Assembly (NCBI GenBank): GCA_016025055.1
Contig: CP065590.1
Location: 620,001-684,000 of the forward strand
DNA: 64,000 nt
From: Chryseobacterium indologenes
Lineage (GTDB): Bacteria; Bacteroidota; Bacteroidia; Flavobacteriales; Weeksellaceae
Direction: 5' to 3'
Made by a program: the position numbers and the translations under genes. Positions 1 to 9,599 of this stretch are shown here, one piece after another. The notes under the pieces were generated by a model that was given only the letters and a program-made list of their open reading frames with translations, did no database searches and had not been told where the DNA came from. The first letter of the stretch is position 1; each line of letters begins with the position of its first letter.

Positions 1-235
1 AATACATAAAGACAGTATTTACGATTACGATAAAAGCAAAAACAATACTTTTATCTTCATGGTAAATAAACTCCCTTTGCGTAATTTTCTCTATGATATA
101 CGTTGAAAGGAATAGCGAAATTACCAGAATGATAATATCTATAATTAGGATTATCCACCTGGGTAGATATCTTACATCTGAGAGATTGACAACATTATCT
201 CCTCCAAATATTTTTTTCCTGAAAGAATTATACAT
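1..235 (-). CDS. Polysaccharide biosynthesis protein, CapD/WbpM-like (5' part only)
   Basis: The N-terminal 78 codons of a larger gene whose remainder lies beyond position 1. The start is an ATG at 235-233. The protein begins MYNSFRKKIFGG, followed by a basic-aromatic stretch (DVRYLPRWIILIID) leading into a first membrane helix and, after a short charged loop, a second one. That layout is typical of membrane-bound nucleoside-diphosphate-sugar epimerase/dehydratases (FlaA1/WbpM/CapD type), which have four N-terminal helices before a cytoplasmic NAD-binding domain. The catalytic domain is not in the window, so the family call rests on the N-terminus and on the neighbouring aminotransferase, which commonly works on the 4-keto sugar such enzymes make. 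Confidence 0.6.
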   Translation of the reverse strand, partial: MYNSFRKKIFGGDNVVNLSDVRYLPRWIILIIDIIILVISLFLSTYIIEKITQREFIYHEDKSIVFAFIVIVNTVFMY

Positions 236-362
236 TGTCTTTATTTGTGTTCATATGTTATTATTACGGTACAATCTCAGTTACCAATTTAAAATACTGT
301 AAAGCATTGCTACAAAATTAAAATAAAATATCGTCTATGCTTCAGATTTTAAAAAAATAAAT

Positions 363-1499
363 CTAGCTCCTGAAATTTATTAAAATGTTCATTATTTTAT
401 CTTTGTCACGATCAGTCAAATTTGTGCCTGACGGTAAACATAAACCCTTGTCAAAAATTATACCACAAACATTACTTCCAAAGAATTTATACTCTTTAAA
501 AAGTGCTTGCAAGTGCATGGGTCTCCACAAATACCTGGTTTCTATATTATTTTGAGAAAACTTTCTTTTTAAATTTTCTTTTGTTATTTCTATATTATTT
601 CCTTCAATGGTGATTGTATTTAACCAATAATTAGAAAAATAACCATCCACAGGTTCCTCAAAAAGATTTACTTCCTCAATATTTTTAAAAATATTTTTAT
701 AAAATTCGTGATTTTCTCTTCTTTTAAAAATTCTTTCTTCCAAAACCTCAAGCTGCCCCCTGCCGATTCCTGCAGATATATTATTCATCCTATAGTTATA
801 TCCTACTTCGGAATGGCTGTAATAGTCTCTGTTTTCTTTGGCCTGGGTGGCAAAATAGATCGCCCTATTCTTACTTTCCTTATTCCGAGATATCAGGATC
901 CCACCGCCTGAAGTGGTGATAATTTTATTTCCATTAAAGCTGACGACTGAAAGATCCCCAAAAGTTCCACAGGGTTTATTTTTATACTTACTTCCCAAGG
1001 CTTCTGCACTGTCTTCAATGACCGGAATATCATATTTCCTTGATAATTCAAGGATTTCATCTACCATAAACGGCATTCCGTATAAAGAAACGGTAATGAT
1101 TGCTTTGGGTTTTTTACCTTGCTTCAAGCAGTATTTAATAGCATCCTCTACGGCGTTTGGACACAGGTTCCAGGTAGTAGACTCACTGTCTACAAAAACA
1201 GGTATCGCTTTTTGATAAAGTATAGGATTTGCGGAAGCAACAAAAGTAAAGGACTGGCATATGACGAAATCACCTTCTCCCACATCCAGCAATCTTAATG
1301 CAAGGTGTATTGCTGCTGTACCGGAAGACAACGCCGTTACGAATGAATTATTTCCCAGTGAATTTTCCAATATTTTTTCAAATTCATCGATATTTGATCC
1401 ATACTGAGAAATCCAGTTGGTATCAAAAGCATCCTGTATATATTTCAATTCGTTTCCTCCCATGTGCGGAGGTGACAACCAGATCTTATTTTCTTCCAA
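363..1499 (-). CDS. DegT/DnrJ/EryC1/StrS family sugar aminotransferase (PglE-like)
   Basis: PLP-dependent transaminase of about 378 residues, the normal family length. It probably transfers an amino group to a nucleotide-linked 4-keto-6-deoxy sugar for capsule, O-antigen or protein glycan synthesis. The SSGTAAIHLAL phosphate-binding segment is near residue 58, the IEDSAEALGS segment near 161 (Asp163 contacts the pyridine nitrogen), and the Schiff-base lysine is K192 in the NGNKIITTSGGG segment. The opening KIWLSPPHMGG matches the PglE-type subgroup. No ATG is available in frame before residue 12, so translation must start at TTG (1499-1497) or an upstream non-ATG codon. It lies 23 bp after recX on the same strand and just before the CapD-like gene. 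The exact sugar is unknown. Confidence 0.85.
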   Translation of the reverse strand: MEENKIWLSPPHMGGNELKYIQDAFDTNWISQYGSNIDEFEKILENSLGNNSFVTALSSGTAAIHLALRLLDVGEGDFVICQSFTFVASANPILYQKAIPVFVDSESTTWNLCPNAVEDAIKYCLKQGKKPKAIITVSLYGMPFMVDEILELSRKYDIPVIEDSAEALGSKYKNKPCGTFGDLSVVSFNGNKIITTSGGGILISRNKESKNRAIYFATQAKENRDYYSHSEVGYNYRMNNISAGIGRGQLEVLEERIFKRRENHEFYKNIFKNIEEVNLFEEPVDGYFSNYWLNTITIEGNNIEITKENLKRKFSQNNIETRYLWRPMHLQALFKEYKFFGSNVCGIIFDKGLCLPSGTNLTDRDKDKIMNILINFRS

Positions 1500-1522
1500 G
1501 TCTTTTGTGTTGTTATTAATTT

Positions 1523-1981
1523 TCAGCCAAAAATATCAATTATTTTCTCATATTCAAAACCTCTGCTCATGAGATATTTTATGGTTTTAGATTTTCTTTG
1601 ATATTCGGGTATCCCTTTTTGCTTTGAAAAGTAGTCTTCGTAGATTCTTGAAATTGTTTTTATATAGTCATCTTCATAAATTTCATCAAAGCACTTATTC
1701 ATCAGTCTTTCAGAAATTTGCTTCTGTTTAAGATGCATTCTGATCTTATTTTTACCCCAATGATTGATATAAAATTTTCCTCTGATATAGCTACGGGTAA
1801 AACGCTCTTCGTTGAGATAATTTTCTTTCAAAAGAAATAAAATAATTTCTTCTTTTGCTTCATCAATAAGCAAAAATTCTCTCATTTTCTGTTCTACTTC
1901 TGCATGACAGCGATCCTGATATACGCAATAGCTGACCAGTTTTTGCTTAATTTCATCAAAAGTAAAAGATTTTTTCTCCAT
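1523..1981 (-). CDS. recX: Regulatory protein RecX
   Basis: A 152-residue cytoplasmic protein matching RecX, which binds RecA filaments and limits RecA activity. It shows the repeated three-helix RecX pattern: an N-terminal YCVYQDRCHAEVEQKM segment, a middle segment with LNEERFTRSYIRGKF, then HWGKNKIRMHLKQKQIS, and a C-terminal repeat ending MSRGFEYEKIIDIFG. The start is ATG at 1981. It lies downstream of glyA but is separated from it by a strong terminator hairpin, so it may have its own promoter or depend on readthrough. RecA is not in this window. Confidence 0.85.
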   Translation of the reverse strand: MEKKSFTFDEIKQKLVSYCVYQDRCHAEVEQKMREFLLIDEAKEEIILFLLKENYLNEERFTRSYIRGKFYINHWGKNKIRMHLKQKQISERLMNKCFDEIYEDDYIKTISRIYEDYFSKQKGIPEYQRKSKTIKYLMSRGFEYEKIIDIFG

Positions 1982-1984
1982 GTG

Positions 1985-2020
1985 TATAAAAAAAGAATGA
2001 GCAAGCGCTCATTCTTTATA
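1985..2020 (-). terminator. Intrinsic terminator after glyA
   Basis: A perfect 11-bp stem (1992-2002 with 2007-2017) around a 4-nt loop, followed on the minus strand by a run of seven T. It lies between glyA and recX and should end most glyA transcripts. Confidence 0.8.
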
Positions 2021-2037
2021 TGTTATAATACTCTCAA

Positions 2038-3303
2038 TTAATAGTTGAATAAAGCCTTCCCTTCCATCAGTTCGTTTACTTTCTTTCTTACGGAAGCAAG
2101 AACTTCTTCGTTTTTGATATTGTCAACAACTTCAGAAATAAGTCCTGCAATAGTATCCATATCATTTTCTTTAAGGCCTCTGGTAGTAATGGCAGCTGTT
2201 CCTAATCTGATACCTGATGTAGTGAATGGTGATTTATCATCAAAAGGAACCATGTTTTTGTTACATGTAATATCGGCAAGAACTAATGCTTTTTCAGTTT
2301 CTTTACCGTTTACTCCTTTATTTCTAAGATCTACCAACATAAGGTGATTATCAGTTCCTCCACTTACAATATCAAATCCTCTGTCGATCATTGCTTTTGA
2401 TAAGGCCTGAGCATTAGCTTTCACTTGTTTTGCATAGGTTTCAAACTGTCCATCAAGAGCTTCTCCGAAAGCAACTGCTTTACCGGCGATCACGTGCTCC
2501 AGCGGACCTCCCTGTATTCCCGGGAATACAGCTCCGTCCAATACCTGGCTCATCATTTTAATTTCTCCTTTGGGAGTCTTATGACCGTATGTATTTTCGA
2601 AATCTTTCCCCATCATAATCATTCCTCCTCTTGGACCTCTTAATGTTTTATGAGTGGTCGTAGTTACTACGTGGCAATGTTCAAACGGAGAATTCAGTAA
2701 TCCTTTGGCTACAAGACCTGCAGGGTGTGCAATATCAGCCCAAAGTGTCGCACCTATTTCGTCTGCAATCTCTCTGTATTTAGTATAATCAAGATCTCTT
2801 GAATAAGCAGAGAAACCTGCAATCATCATTTTTGGTCTTTCTCTTAGAGCTACTTCTCTCATTTGATTGTAATCGATAAGGCCTGTTTCTCTTTCTACTC
2901 CGTAAGAAACGACCTCGTATTGAATTCCTGAGAAGTTCACGGCAGAACCATGAGTAAGGTGCCCTCCCATTGAAAGGTCCATCCCCATAATTTTATCACC
3001 TGGTTTCAAAACTGCAAGATAAATGGCTGCATTGGCCTGAGAACCTGAGTGTGGCTGTACATTTACATAATCTACACCGAAAAGCTCTTTTGCTCTGTTG
3101 ATCGCAAGAGTTTCAACCTCATCTACTACTTCACATCCTCCGTAATATCTCTTTCCGGGATATCCTTCAGCATATTTATTGGTCAGTACACTTCCCATTG
3201 CTTTCATCACATTTTCAGAAACAAAATTTTCTGATGCGATAAGCTCTAATCCATGAGTTTGTCTTTGTCTTTCTTTTTCAATCAGGTCGAAAATAATATC
3301 CAT
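2038..3303 (-). CDS. glyA: Serine hydroxymethyltransferase
   Basis: Cytoplasmic PLP enzyme converting serine plus tetrahydrofolate to glycine plus 5,10-methylene-THF, the main source of one-carbon units. The 421 residues are a full-length bacterial SHMT. Visible signatures are LIASENFVS near residue 21, [11 protein letters not shown] near 81, [12 protein letters not shown] near 188, and the PLP lysine K219 in [15 protein letters not shown]. The start is ATG at 3303, preceded by a TACATTTG -7 box at 3341-3334. A hairpin terminator follows the gene. Confidence 0.97.
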   Translation of the reverse strand: MDIIFDLIEKERQRQTHGLELIASENFVSENVMKAMGSVLTNKYAEGYPGKRYYGGCEVVDEVETLAINRAKELFGVDYVNVQPHSGSQANAAIYLAVLKPGDKIMGMDLSMGGHLTHGSAVNFSGIQYEVVSYGVERETGLIDYNQMREVALRERPKMMIAGFSAYSRDLDYTKYREIADEIGATLWADIAHPAGLVAKGLLNSPFEHCHVVTTTTHKTLRGPRGGMIMMGKDFENTYGHKTPKGEIKMMSQVLDGAVFPGIQGGPLEHVIAGKAVAFGEALDGQFETYAKQVKANAQALSKAMIDRGFDIVSGGTDNHLMLVDLRNKGVNGKETEKALVLADITCNKNMVPFDDKSPFTTSGIRLGTAAITTRGLKENDMDTIAGLISEVVDNIKNEEVLASVRKKVNELMEGKALFNY

Positions 3304-3333
3304 TTTACTTTTAGTTTTTGAAATTTTTCACTC

Positions 3334-3341
3334 CAAATGTA
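3334..3341 (-). promoter_or_regulatory. Probable glyA -7 promoter element
   Basis: TACATTTG on the minus strand fits the Bacteroidota -7 consensus TAnnTTTG and lies about 31 bp before the glyA ATG. No clear TTG -33 partner is seen at the usual distance, so this is a moderate call. Confidence 0.5.
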
Positions 3342-3455
3342 CGGATTTTTCGTCGAGATTTCAGTATCAAAAAAATGATTTTTGAACGCGAGATATGGAA
3401 AAACAATAGGTTAAATTATGACTTCAGGTCTTCATAATCATATCAGATTCATGGT

Positions 3456-4361
3456 TTAAAAAGCTTCATCAGCGAGCTCTTTATTGGCTACAGCGCCCGC
3501 AAAATTTCCTTGAGCAACGGCATTAGCAACCGATCTCATCATCGTTACATTATCACCACAGGCAAAGACTCCGGGAATACTTGTTTTCTGCATAAAATCA
3601 ACTTTTACAAATCCCTGTTCTGTCATTTCGCAGCCAAGATCTTCAGAAATATTGATATTTTGTTGGAAAGGAATTTTAGCATATAAAGCTTTTAGCGGAA
3701 GAAAAGTTCCGTCTTTAAAGACAACCTTTTGAATATATCCGTCTGTATGTTCAATCTTATCAATTTCATTTTCATTCAGGCTGATAGTATTTTGTTTTAA
3801 TTTTTCAATCTGTTCATTTGTTAAAACAGAATTTCCATTCGTCAGCAAGGTCAGGTCTTTTGTCATGTTAAAAACCAGTTTTGAAAAGTCAAAAGCCATA
3901 TCTCCGTCAGACAGAATTCCCGTGGTCTCATTTTTCACTTCATAACCGTGGCAATAAGGACAATGGAGTACAGAAATTCCCCAGCACTCTGCAAACCCCG
4001 GAATCTCAGGCATGATGTCTTTTACTCCTGAAGCCAAAATCAGTTTTTTAGCGTAAAAAAAATCATGGGTATCGGTTTCTACTTTAAAACCTTCGGGAGT
4101 CTTTTTTGTCTTAATGACAGTTCCCGGATAAAATTTCACTGTATTATATTTTTCTACCTGTTCTCTGGCCAGCCCCGCAATTTCTTTCGGAGGCCTTCCG
4201 TCGTGAGTGATAAAATTGTGTGAATGGGGAGTCTGCCTGTTGCAGGGTTTTCCGCTATCAATGATTGCAACATTTCTCAATGATCTTCCTAAAGCCATCC
4301 CTGCAGATAACCCTGCATAGCTGCCTCCAATGATAATAACGTCAAAATTTTTATTTTCCAT
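3456..4361 (-). CDS. NAD(P)/FAD-dependent oxidoreductase, thioredoxin-reductase-like
   Basis: A roughly 301-residue flavoprotein of the thioredoxin reductase fold. It has an N-terminal FAD Rossmann motif (VIIIGGSYAGLSAG), a CPYCHGYE segment (Cys134/Cys137 from this start) where thioredoxin reductases carry their redox CxxC, and a C-terminal FAD-binding FACGDN motif. The open frame runs up to a TTG at 4403, but that TTG is the end of the promoter -7 box, so I place the start at the ATG 4361-4359, which begins MENKNFDVIIIGG. Substrate is unknown; a disulfide or small-molecule thiol is plausible. It is a single-gene transcription unit. Confidence 0.85.
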   Translation of the reverse strand: MENKNFDVIIIGGSYAGLSAGMALGRSLRNVAIIDSGKPCNRQTPHSHNFITHDGRPPKEIAGLAREQVEKYNTVKFYPGTVIKTKKTPEGFKVETDTHDFFYAKKLILASGVKDIMPEIPGFAECWGISVLHCPYCHGYEVKNETTGILSDGDMAFDFSKLVFNMTKDLTLLTNGNSVLTNEQIEKLKQNTISLNENEIDKIEHTDGYIQKVVFKDGTFLPLKALYAKIPFQQNINISEDLGCEMTEQGFVKVDFMQKTSIPGVFACGDNVTMMRSVANAVAQGNFAGAVANKELADEAF

Positions 4362-4400
4362 TGTAATTGGTTCTAAAGCAATAATAACTGTTTGCCATGA

Positions 4401-4430
4401 CAAAGATAAATCAAAAAACAGTTAACGCAA
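4401..4430 (-). promoter_or_regulatory. Bacteroidota-type promoter for the FAD oxidoreductase
   Basis: A TTG -33 element (4430-4428), a 19-bp spacer and a perfect TATCTTTG -7 element (4408-4401) on the minus strand. It predicts a transcription start near 4395 and a short leader before the ATG at 4361, ruling out the upstream TTG as a start codon. Confidence 0.75.
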
Positions 4431-4513
4431 TAAAGTTGCATTAAATATTTTTATATATTTATAATTATTATACACCTGATCCGTGGAAAGGAAAATTCTA
4501 TGCATTAAAGAGG

Positions 4514-5269
4514 CTATGATTCATCCTTGAAAAGGGCAATCGTATAATCCAGTAGTTTTATTCCTCCTGTATCACCATGACCCGGGATGATAATTTTCAC
4601 ATCAGGATAATGTTTTTTTATCTTGGCCACGGTAGCTGACCAGTCTTTTACATTAGCATCTCCTAAGTAGCCTTTGCCTGCTCCTATTTCTTTGATCAAA
4701 CAACCTCCAAACATAATCCGTTCATCAGGAAAGTAGGCTACTACATTATCTTTTGTATGGCCTTCACCGAAATATTTCACAAAAACATTCGTACTCCCGA
4801 CTTTTAATGTCAGATCATTGTCAAAACTATGCTGTGGAATATTTGCATTATTCTTTTGAGCAAGACCGATTGTTTTCTTACTGGCATAGGAAGGGATCTT
4901 ATTTTTATCAAATTCTTTAAGACCGCCCAAGCAGTCATTGTGAAAATGAGTAGCAACGACAGCATTAACACCTGCATTCAGATTATTTTTAATCCAGGAA
5001 ATAAGGTCTGCTGAACTTTTGTCATCAGAAGGAGTATCTAATATTACGGTTTCATCTCCCTGCTTTACAACCATTCCGTTGCAGGGTACCCGGCCAAAAG
5101 AGTCTGTATTCAGGTAAGAAATATGCTGGTACACATGATCGGACAACTGAATAACGGTGAGGTTATCGGTTTTAAAGACTACCTTAGGCACATGTGAAGA
5201 TTTCTTGGTATTGCAATTCAAAAAAAATAAAAACAGGGAAAGTAATAGTATTTGGGATACGGACTTCAT
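4514..5269 (-). CDS. Subclass B1 metallo-beta-lactamase, lipoprotein type
   Basis: A 251-residue exported zinc hydrolase that opens beta-lactam rings, including carbapenems in this subclass. All B1 zinc ligands are visible: H108, H110 and D112 in THFHNDCLGG, H171 in EGHTKDN, C190 in FGGC and H231 in PGHGD; Cys190 and the HxHxD spacing separate B1 from B2 and B3. The N-terminus is a hydrophobic signal ending FFLNC, with Cys19 as a likely lipidated residue, so the enzyme is probably anchored in a membrane. It resembles the resident B1 enzymes of Chryseobacterium and Elizabethkingia more than mobile types, and no mobile element lies nearby. The allele family is not assigned. Confidence 0.9.
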   Translation of the reverse strand: MKSVSQILLLSLFLFFLNCNTKKSSHVPKVVFKTDNLTVIQLSDHVYQHISYLNTDSFGRVPCNGMVVKQGDETVILDTPSDDKSSADLISWIKNNLNAGVNAVVATHFHNDCLGGLKEFDKNKIPSYASKKTIGLAQKNNANIPQHSFDNDLTLKVGSTNVFVKYFGEGHTKDNVVAYFPDERIMFGGCLIKEIGAGKGYLGDANVKDWSATVAKIKKHYPDVKIIIPGHGDTGGIKLLDYTIALFKDES

Positions 5270-5336
5270 ATCAATTCTTTAACGATGTAACTAATTTAAA
5301 GATTCTTATCCGTTACCTCTTGCCAAAAAAAGTTAA

Positions 5337-6864
5337 TTATCTGTTAAGATACGCTTTAACCTCATCTATTTCATCTGATACTCTTTTGTTGATGTCTATT
5401 TTCGCTCCTTTAAACCCGAAAATAATGGCACCGTTTTCTCTTGCAAACGGATTGGTAACTGAACCAACCACTACACTGTTTTCGAAATAAGGACTTGTTT
5501 CCCTGAGCTCATTTTTAGACTCGGAATAATCTTTAACCCTGATGACATTATTATATTTTTTACTTAAATCAAACCAATTGATATAATCTGCATTGAATGA
5601 CACAGCCCTGATTCCCAATTTCGAATAATAATTGATGGCACCGGCCTGGCCGTAATTGTCACATAAAACCAATGTATTTCCTGATTTTGACAAATAAGAG
5701 TACTCGCTATCTACTTTCTGTGCCAGCTCCTTCCATCCCTGCATATCAGCAAAATCCTGAGGTAAGGAATGATCTTTTCCGTCTTCCCATCGAAGCAAAC
5801 CTATCTCTTTGTACCATTTCGGGTGACCTGCAATATATTCAGGACTGTTATTGGGGAATGCAAAGAAATATAAGGGAAGAAACATAAGTATGGGAAATAT
5901 AATACATACAGGTTTACAGACTTTTTCCATCCTTTACCGAACCAATAATCAAGATAAACACTCCCAAAAGCAATATACACGGGATAAAGCCCTATCGCAT
6001 AATAATCTTTTGCTTTGAAAAACATAAATAATCCTATTGTAAAGACATATCCCCAGAAAAAGAACAGGATTTTTTCAAAAGGCCGATAAAACAACAGGGC
6101 ATACCAACCGGCAATAACAGCAAAAACAACCCCTATAAAAAACAGCATCTGAGCTTTTAAAAAATCAAATCTGTTCACATTAACCAACTGCCGTTCTGAA
6201 AGTTCTTTCATATGGTGTATGACAGGAAACCGATAATGATATTGCCAGAGAAGATTGGGCAACACAATGATGAATGTTAAAAGTAACGCTCCATATACAT
6301 GTTTGTTGATGAAAATTTTCCTTTGACGGGTGAATAAAAGGGCCGGAATAAAACCCAACGCAAGAAAAGCAATATTGTATTTATTTAAAACCCCGAGGCC
6401 AAAAACAAATCCTCCCCAATAGAGCCATTTTACTTTTTCCGAATTGATATATTGGATCAGAATGTAGAAAAACAAGGTCCATAGAAGCACTTCTAATGAA
6501 TTAGGCTGGAAAAGCATATTTAAACGGAGAAGTATTGATAATAGCAGTCCTAAAGAGGCTAAAACCTGAGCAAACAGGCTTCCCTTTAATTCTTCAATGA
6601 TCTTCCAGACTACAACGATCGTTAAGGCTCCGAATAAAGCCTGAAAAATTTAACCCAAAACACAGAACCTCCCAACATCCTGATCATCCAGGCCTGCCAT
6701 GAGGTAACGGGTGGAACAGACAAATATCCCCATGCAAGGTGATATCCCTGATCGAGATGCAGATATTCATCGCGCTGCAATTCATATTCCGGAGTAATGA
6801 GTGAATACTGAAGAATAAACTTTGCAATAATAAAAAGAAGGAGGACCACATAACTTTTCTTCAT
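5337..6864 (-). CDS. Glycosyltransferase family 39 (ArnT/PMT-like) membrane protein, frameshifted twice
   Basis: Three collinear fragments in different frames form one protein of about 509 residues. The N-terminal part carries ELQRDEYLHLDQGYHLAWGY, the catalytic-loop pattern of lipid-dependent GT39 enzymes such as ArnT. A multi-helix middle follows, and the C-terminal soluble segment begins FPNNSPEYIAGHPKWYKEIG. The first break is near 6645 in a run of five A (plus strand), where a sixth A gives KFFQALFGALTIVVVWK. The second is near 5920, where the code for WKK has five A and a sixth gives WKKVCKPVC. With two bases added, 1528 nt becomes exactly 510 codons. The gene is probably intact in the organism. 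It likely transfers a sugar from a lipid carrier; acceptor unknown. Confidence 0.75.
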
Positions 6865-6918
6865 GGTTTAAAGTTTGGAATTAAAATTAAGACATTTTAC
6901 CTTTCTTTTTATTACATC

Positions 6919-6952
6919 ACAAAAAATCCCGGAGACAGGTCTCCGGGATTCA
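6919..6952 (-). terminator. Intrinsic terminator of the MacAB-like operon
   Basis: A perfect 11-bp stem (6925-6935 with 6940-6950), loop of four, followed on the minus strand by six T. It lies 30 bp after the adaptor gene stop and closes the export operon. Confidence 0.85.
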
Positions 6953-6981
6953 ACAGTTTAAAAATGTATAGTGTTAGTTTA

Positions 6982-8193
6982 TTATTTTTTCTTTGCTTTT
7001 TCTTTTAGTTCTTCTTTATCTTTATCAGACGGGTTCCATACTTTCACTTCAGAATCTTTGGTTATTTCTGAGCCAGGAAGAATCTGAACATTGATCCCAT
7101 CGCTGGCACCCAGTTTCAAGTATACTTTTTTAAATTTTCCGTCTTTTTGCTTTACCTCTGCAAAAGGAACATCTTTCCCCTGTTTCTTTTCATACTGAAC
7201 GAGGGACTCATCCAACAGCAGAGCATTTTTTTGTGAGCTTAATACAATTTCACCATTCGCAGAGAACCCTGCTCTGATATATTCATTATTAGGATTTTCC
7301 ACATTCCCTTCTACCGGGAATTTGATGGTTCCTGCATTATCTTTTCCTTTAGGAGCGATCATGGTAAGTTTTCCCGGAAATGTTTTATTCTGTAAGGCAC
7401 CGATCACAATGTTCATTTCCATTCCCTGGCTTAATTTGCCGGCTTGTGCCTCATCAATTTCTCCTTTAAAGATTAAAGAATTTAAGTCTGCTACTGAACA
7501 GATCGTTGTTCCGGCATTGAAATTATTTGCTTCAATCACCTGGCTTCCCAATTTTACAGGAACTTCAAGAACGGTTCCTGATGCCTTGGAACGAATCTGT
7601 GTAGTGGCAAGACCTTGCCCCTGAAGTTCCGGAGTTGCTCCTGTTTTTGCAATCTGCAATCTTTTTTGAGCGGTATTCAATTGTTGCTGAGCATTTTTAA
7701 GGGTCTGCTGCTGAGAAAACAATTGTTGCTGTGAGTTTAGATAATCCTGCTTAGAAACTACCCCTTGCTTGTAAAGTCTGTCCTGCATATCATATTGCTT
7801 CTGCATATTTCCAACATTCAATTTGGCATTACTTATTTGAAGCTGTGCATTCTGAACTTCCTGCTGAGCAGCGTTTACTTCAGAAATACTGGGAACAATT
7901 CTAACAGTAGCAATCAACTGTCCTATCTCCACTTTATCTCCTTCTTTCACTAAAATTTTATCGATAATCCCGGTAATATTCGGTTTGATTTCAATTTCCT
8001 CTTTCGGAACAATTTTTCCTGTAGCCATTACCTTATCATCCATATTCTGAATCGTAGGTTTACGGGTCAGGAAAGCTTCTCCCTCCTGAGAGTTCGATTT
8101 AATAAGATAGCCAATCCCTGAGAACAATGCCACTGCAAATAAAAGCCCCAACACTATATAAATGGCTTTTTTCCAAGTGAATTTCTTTTTCAT
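6982..8193 (-). CDS. HlyD/MacA-type periplasmic adaptor of an ABC exporter
   Basis: A 403-residue membrane fusion protein. One transmembrane helix near residues 10-30 is followed by a barrel-sandwich half (GIIDKILVKEGDKVEIGQLIATV), a long Gln-rich coiled-coil hairpin around residues 100-190 (repeated QQ and NAQQQLN patterns), the second lipoyl half (SGTVLEVPVKLGSQV) and a beta-barrel domain. A Lys-rich tail ends the protein. It is the last gene of an ATPase, permease, permease, adaptor operon and should bridge the inner-membrane transporter to an outer-membrane factor, which is not in the window. Substrate unknown; MacAB homologues export macrolides, peptides or lipids. Confidence 0.9.
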   Translation of the reverse strand: MKKKFTWKKAIYIVLGLLFAVALFSGIGYLIKSNSQEGEAFLTRKPTIQNMDDKVMATGKIVPKEEIEIKPNITGIIDKILVKEGDKVEIGQLIATVRIVPSISEVNAAQQEVQNAQLQISNAKLNVGNMQKQYDMQDRLYKQGVVSKQDYLNSQQQLFSQQQTLKNAQQQLNTAQKRLQIAKTGATPELQGQGLATTQIRSKASGTVLEVPVKLGSQVIEANNFNAGTTICSVADLNSLIFKGEIDEAQAGKLSQGMEMNIVIGALQNKTFPGKLTMIAPKGKDNAGTIKFPVEGNVENPNNEYIRAGFSANGEIVLSSQKNALLLDESLVQYEKKQGKDVPFAEVKQKDGKFKKVYLKLGASDGINVQILPGSEITKDSEVKVWNPSDKDKEELKEKAKKK

Positions 8194-8287
8194 ATGTATA
8201 GTTGTATAGTTTATTTTTTTATATAAAGTTTAAAAGCTAAAAACAATTTTTTATCGAATGATGTGATCAATTTTATTTTCAAATGAA

Positions 8288-9559
8288 TTACTCTGTTCTT
8301 AAGGCTTCAATAGGTCTGATCTTTACGGCTCTCTGTGCAGGGATCATTCCGATTATTAATCCTAAAACAACCATCACACCCATGGCTGCAAATACGTTCC
8401 CATAATTCACGGTCGGATTATAGAATGGAAATGCGTCCTGGCCCTGCGTCAATGCATTTAAAATCATCAATACAAAAATCCCGAACATAAAGCCCAACAA
8501 TCCTGAAGAAAGTGTGATCACGACACTTTCCAGCAAGATCTGGTTTCTTACTTCCGAAGGTTTGGCTCCCAGTGCACGCCGGATTCCTATTTCTTTTGTT
8601 CTTTCTTTCACTGTAATAAGAAGGATATTGGAAATTGCGATTACGCCTGCGAGAATCGTCAGTGTTCCCACGATAATGGTCAACAGCTGCATTCCGGTAA
8701 GGAAACCTGTCAGTTTTTTAAATTCTTTTCCTAAGTTGAAACTCCCGAAAGCATTGGTATCTTCAGGGGAAATTTTATTTTTAGATTTTAATACCTGCTT
8801 TACATCCTGTTCTACGGAATTCACATTTGCATTAGGCTTGCTCACGATCGAAAATAAATCAATCTGCTCTCCGGCATTATACATTTTCGTATAGGTAGAC
8901 AATGGAATAAATGCAGTCTGATCATTTTCAAAACCACCTCCTTTTTTCACTCTGAAAACTCCGATTACATTAAAGAAAATGCCTTTGATATTGACAGATT
9001 TACCGATAGGATTTTCTTTCTTCTTGGAGTCAAAAAAGTTTTTATAAATTTCTTCTCCGATGACAACTACATTTTTATTTCCTGAAACATCAGCATCATT
9101 GATGTAGCGCCCGAAAATGAGTTTCTTTTCTGATATTTTATTTCCTACGGCATAATCTCCGGTCAGGGAATACGTTCCGTTTTTACCGTTTCTTGACATC
9201 GCTTCACCGGGAGTTCCTGTAAAACTTCCTCTTGCATTTTGTGGTGATATGTAATCTATAGCGGTGACCTTTCTTTTCAGCATATCCATGTCAGAAAGCT
9301 GCAAATGCACTTCCCTGCCCTTGGGAAATCCTTCGTACGGAATGGAGGTTTTCTGTGCCCAAAGGAAGATTGAGTTGGTAGCAAATCCTGAAAACAGTTT
9401 ATCGAAACCGTTTTCCATTCCTTTTGCCGCTCCGAGAAGGCTTACATACAAAAACATTCCCCATCCCACACCGATCATGGTAAGAAATGTACGGAGTTTA
9501 TTATTCCTCAATGAATAATAAATCTCCTGCCAAGTATCTTTTTTAAATATGATATTCAC
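8288..9559 (-). CDS. MacB-like ABC transporter permease (second permease)
   Basis: A 423-residue permease with the MacB/LolCE topology: one N-terminal helix (RTFLTMIGVGWGMFLYVSLLG), a large periplasmic domain of about 230 residues, and three C-terminal helices containing the family signature VKERTKEIGIRRALGAKPSEVRNQILLES. The ATPase domain is encoded separately. The apparent start is GTG (9559-9557), directly preceded by AGAAAG. It ends IRPIEALRTE, like its neighbour, showing that the two permeases are paralogues that probably form a heterodimer. Confidence 0.9.
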   Translation of the reverse strand: MNIIFKKDTWQEIYYSLRNNKLRTFLTMIGVGWGMFLYVSLLGAAKGMENGFDKLFSGFATNSIFLWAQKTSIPYEGFPKGREVHLQLSDMDMLKRKVTAIDYISPQNARGSFTGTPGEAMSRNGKNGTYSLTGDYAVGNKISEKKLIFGRYINDADVSGNKNVVVIGEEIYKNFFDSKKKENPIGKSVNIKGIFFNVIGVFRVKKGGGFENDQTAFIPLSTYTKMYNAGEQIDLFSIVSKPNANVNSVEQDVKQVLKSKNKISPEDTNAFGSFNLGKEFKKLTGFLTGMQLLTIIVGTLTILAGVIAISNILLITVKERTKEIGIRRALGAKPSEVRNQILLESVVITLSSGLLGFMFGIFVLMILNALTQGQDAFPFYNPTVNYGNVFAAMGVMVVLGLIIGMIPAQRAVKIRPIEALRTE

Positions 9560-9599
9560 CTTTCTGAATTATAGATTATACATTCTGTTTGTCTATTCA

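Noticed and set aside
93..302. 69-residue plus-strand open frame at the window start
   Set aside because: It lies opposite a minus-strand frame with clear CapD/WbpM-like N-terminal features, so it is a shadow.
4362..4403. Longer N-terminus of the FAD oxidoreductase from a TTG
   Set aside because: The TTG is the end of the promoter -7 element and the added residues are not typical of the family.
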